Assembly: GCA_964387935.1 (NCBI GenBank)
Contig: CAYLZN010000123.1
Location: 1-14,470 of the forward strand
Direction: 5' to 3'
Origin: CAYLZN01 sp964387935
GTDB lineage: Bacteria; Acidobacteriota; Vicinamibacteria; Vicinamibacterales; JAFNAJ01
Length of the DNA stretch: 14,470 bases
This document shows positions 13,026 through 14,470 of the stretch, in pieces (the first letter of the stretch is position 1; each line of letters opens with the position of its first letter). The notes under the pieces are model-generated. The model was given only the letters and a program-made list of their open reading frames with translations. It was not told the DNA's origin and made no database searches. The position numbers were made by a program, and so were the translations under genes.

Positions 13026-14406
13026 GCCAGGCCGCCTGCAGTTCGGCCATGGCGTCGCGCGCGTAGACGGCCAGGCGCTGCATGTGGGGCAGCGTATCCC
13101 GGCATCCCGTGAACCCGAAGTGCAGCGCGCCCGCGTAGCTCAGGCACGTGATGTTCAGGGCCTGCCCGTGTGACAGCAGCGACATGGGGTACATCGCCTC
13201 GAGGCGTGCGCCGTTCAGGTAGAGCGGCTCGTCAGGACCAGGCACGTTCGAGATCGTCAGGTTGAACACGGAGGGCAGGCGCCCGCCGAGCCCGGTCAGG
13301 AGCTGCACGATGTACGGCGCCATGAAGGCCATCGTGTACTGCGTCAGTGCCGCCTGCGGGAGCGCTTGCAGGTGCGCCTTCGCGCGCCGTGTGGACGCCG
13401 TGATCGCTTCGAGCCGACGTCTCGGATCCTCCACGTGCGTGGCCAGGTTCGCGCAGATGAACGTGATGGCCGTGCCGGTCTCGGTATCGTCCTCCGCGCG
13501 TACGTTGACCGGGAGGCCGGCGGTGAGGGGGTCGGCCGGCAGCGTGCCGGCCTCGAGGAGGAACCGGCGCAAGGCGCCCGCGCAGATAGCCAGGACGATG
13601 TCGTTGAGCGTGGCCTCGGCGGCCTTGGCGAGGCGGCGGAGATCGTCGAGCGCGAAACTCTGCGTCGCGAAACGACGCTGCGCCGTGATGCGGCCGTTGA
13701 GGATCGAGCCTGGCGCGCAGAACGGGCCGACGAGGGTGTCGCCCTCACGCCAGCGCGCGGTGACGATCTCGCCGAGCGCCGGGCCCACGTGCCCGAGCGA
13801 TTCGAGCTGATCCGCGATGAACGCGGCCGCGGCGCCGAGCGGATCGGTTGTCGGACTGCTCTCTGTTGGCCGTCCCGCGCGCTGCCGGTGATCCTGCGGG
13901 GCGCCAGCCCAGGGGGCCGGCATGTCCCGGGCGTGGCGATCGGTCGAGAGCATCTTCTGCAGCAGGCGCATGCCGCTCACGCCGTCGATGAGCGAGTGGT
14001 GCATCTTGAAGTAGACAGCGAAGCGGTTGCCCTGGAGCCCCTCGATGAAGTGGCACTCCCAGAGGGGGCGGGTGAAGTCCAGCGGGTAGCTGTGCAGCCG
14101 CGAGACGAGGATGCCGAGGTCGCGCTCTCCCCCGGGGCGCGGCAAGGCGGAATGGCGGACGTGGTAGTCGAGGTCGATCCCCTCGTCTTCGATCCACGCG
14201 GGCAGCAGGCGCCCGAGCAGGCCACCGGCCAGCTTCTTGTTCCACGGGGCGGCGAGGCGACGGACGGCCTTGAACTCGGCGATCATGCGCCCGAGGTAGT
14301 CCTCCGGGGCGCCAGGCGGCGGGGAGAAGACGTGCAGCGTCGCCACCTGCATGGGCGTCTCGCGGGAATCGACGTAGAGCCAGGCGGCGTCGAGGGGGTT
14401 CAGCAT
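12934..14406 (-). CDS. Wax ester synthase/diacylglycerol acyltransferase (WS/DGAT family)
   Basis: The 490-residue protein begins MLNPLDAAWLYVDSRETPMQ, the typical family opening, which fixes the ATG at 14406. The catalytic HHxxxDG motif is HHSLIDG at 136-142, just after PLWECHFIEGL. The C-terminal half has NLTISNVPGPDEPLYLNG and the ALNITCLSYAGALHFGF segment typical of the DUF1298-type domain. The enzyme transfers an acyl chain from acyl-CoA to a long-chain alcohol or diacylglycerol, making wax esters or triacylglycerol at the membrane; the substrate cannot be told from sequence. The last 30 residues are a basic, Ser/Thr/Arg-rich tail (SATSASRSRATSRSTTR) read from the antisense strand of the peroxidase gene. 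That tail is probably a read-through extension with no function of its own. No Shine-Dalgarno is seen, and a TACACT box lies 7 bases before the ATG. Confidence 0.9.
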   Translation of the reverse strand: MLNPLDAAWLYVDSRETPMQVATLHVFSPPPGAPEDYLGRMIAEFKAVRRLAAPWNKKLAGGLLGRLLPAWIEDEGIDLDYHVRHSALPRPGGERDLGILVSRLHSYPLDFTRPLWECHFIEGLQGNRFAVYFKMHHSLIDGVSGMRLLQKMLSTDRHARDMPAPWAGAPQDHRQRAGRPTESSPTTDPLGAAAAFIADQLESLGHVGPALGEIVTARWREGDTLVGPFCAPGSILNGRITAQRRFATQSFALDDLRRLAKAAEATLNDIVLAICAGALRRFLLEAGTLPADPLTAGLPVNVRAEDDTETGTAITFICANLATHVEDPRRRLEAITASTRRAKAHLQALPQAALTQYTMAFMAPYIVQLLTGLGGRLPSVFNLTISNVPGPDEPLYLNGARLEAMYPMSLLSHGQALNITCLSYAGALHFGFTGCRDTLPHMQRLAVYARDAMAELQAAWLTSATSASRSRATSRSTTRGTRRGRPARRP

Positions 14407-14413
14407 GGATGGC

Positions 14414-14419
14414 AGTGTA
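14414..14419 (-). promoter_or_regulatory. Candidate -10 box of the acyltransferase gene
   Basis: TACACT on the minus strand is followed by 7 bases and then the ATG at 14406, so the transcript could be leaderless. The upstream side runs straight into the repeat that starts at 14422, which would have to supply any -35; no good match is visible. Confidence 0.35.
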
Positions 14420-14421
14420 AA

Positions 14422-14470
14422 TGGGGTCGGGAGTTAGTTTTTGGGAGAAATCAAAAATGGGGCACAGAAC
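14422..14470. repeat. Start of a second palindromic-type repeat element, cut by the window edge
   Basis: The sequence begins TGGGGTCGGGAGTTAGTTTT, matching the outer end of the 10498-10569 element in its first ten bases except one, and again in a T-run. It continues AT-rich, unlike the neighbouring genes, to the end of the window, with a small internal stem (TTTTTG 14438-14443, CAAAAA 14452-14457). The expected second arm would lie beyond base 14470. It sits 15 bases upstream of the acyltransferase start. Confidence 0.5.

Overview
The window is a GC-rich bacterial chromosome segment with densely packed genes. The best-fitting source is an acidobacterium, possibly of the Vicinamibacteria type. 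This is inferred from the gene style rather than from a marker gene: a long Oar-like TonB-dependent receptor with an N-terminal carboxypeptidase-regulatory-like domain, a DUF4097 beta-repeat protein, Uma2 and PIN/Phd genes, and GC-biased codons. No rRNA, tRNA, CRISPR array, transposase or phage gene was seen.

Region 1 (1-3569, + strand) is a tight sulfur-metabolism operon. It opens with the 3' end of what looks like a molybdopterin (DMSO-reductase-family) oxidoreductase. Then follow a TorD-type chaperone, a DsrE2-type sulfur carrier, TusA, a metallo-beta-lactamase-fold persulfide-dioxygenase-like protein and a double rhodanese. Junctions are 4-bp or 11-bp overlaps or gaps of 14-16 bp. The likely logic is that TusA and DsrE2 carry protein-bound sulfane sulfur between the rhodanese or dioxygenase and the molybdoenzyme. 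A secreted DUF4097 protein follows at 3626-4609.

Region 2 (4617-7409, - strand) holds accessory and repair genes: a PIN toxin with its Phd-like antitoxin and a palindromic promoter-operator, a Uma2-family putative nuclease, an Fpg/Nei-type DNA glycosylase, and a small membrane-anchored NTF2-like protein of unknown role.

Region 3 (7426-14470) holds a 971-residue outer-membrane TonB-dependent receptor (+), a cysteine-rich 4Fe-4S protein (-), a di-haem cytochrome c peroxidase (+) and a wax ester synthase/diacylglycerol acyltransferase (-). Between the receptor and the iron-sulfur gene lies a perfect 33-bp inverted repeat that supplies the stop codon of the iron-sulfur gene. A related element begins at the right edge of the window. 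Two minus-strand genes (starts at 7409 and 11830) share a 29-bp upstream element at identical spacing.

The two most unusual items are the molybdoenzyme-linked sulfur-carrier operon and the palindromic repeat family. All family assignments come from reading motifs, without a database search.
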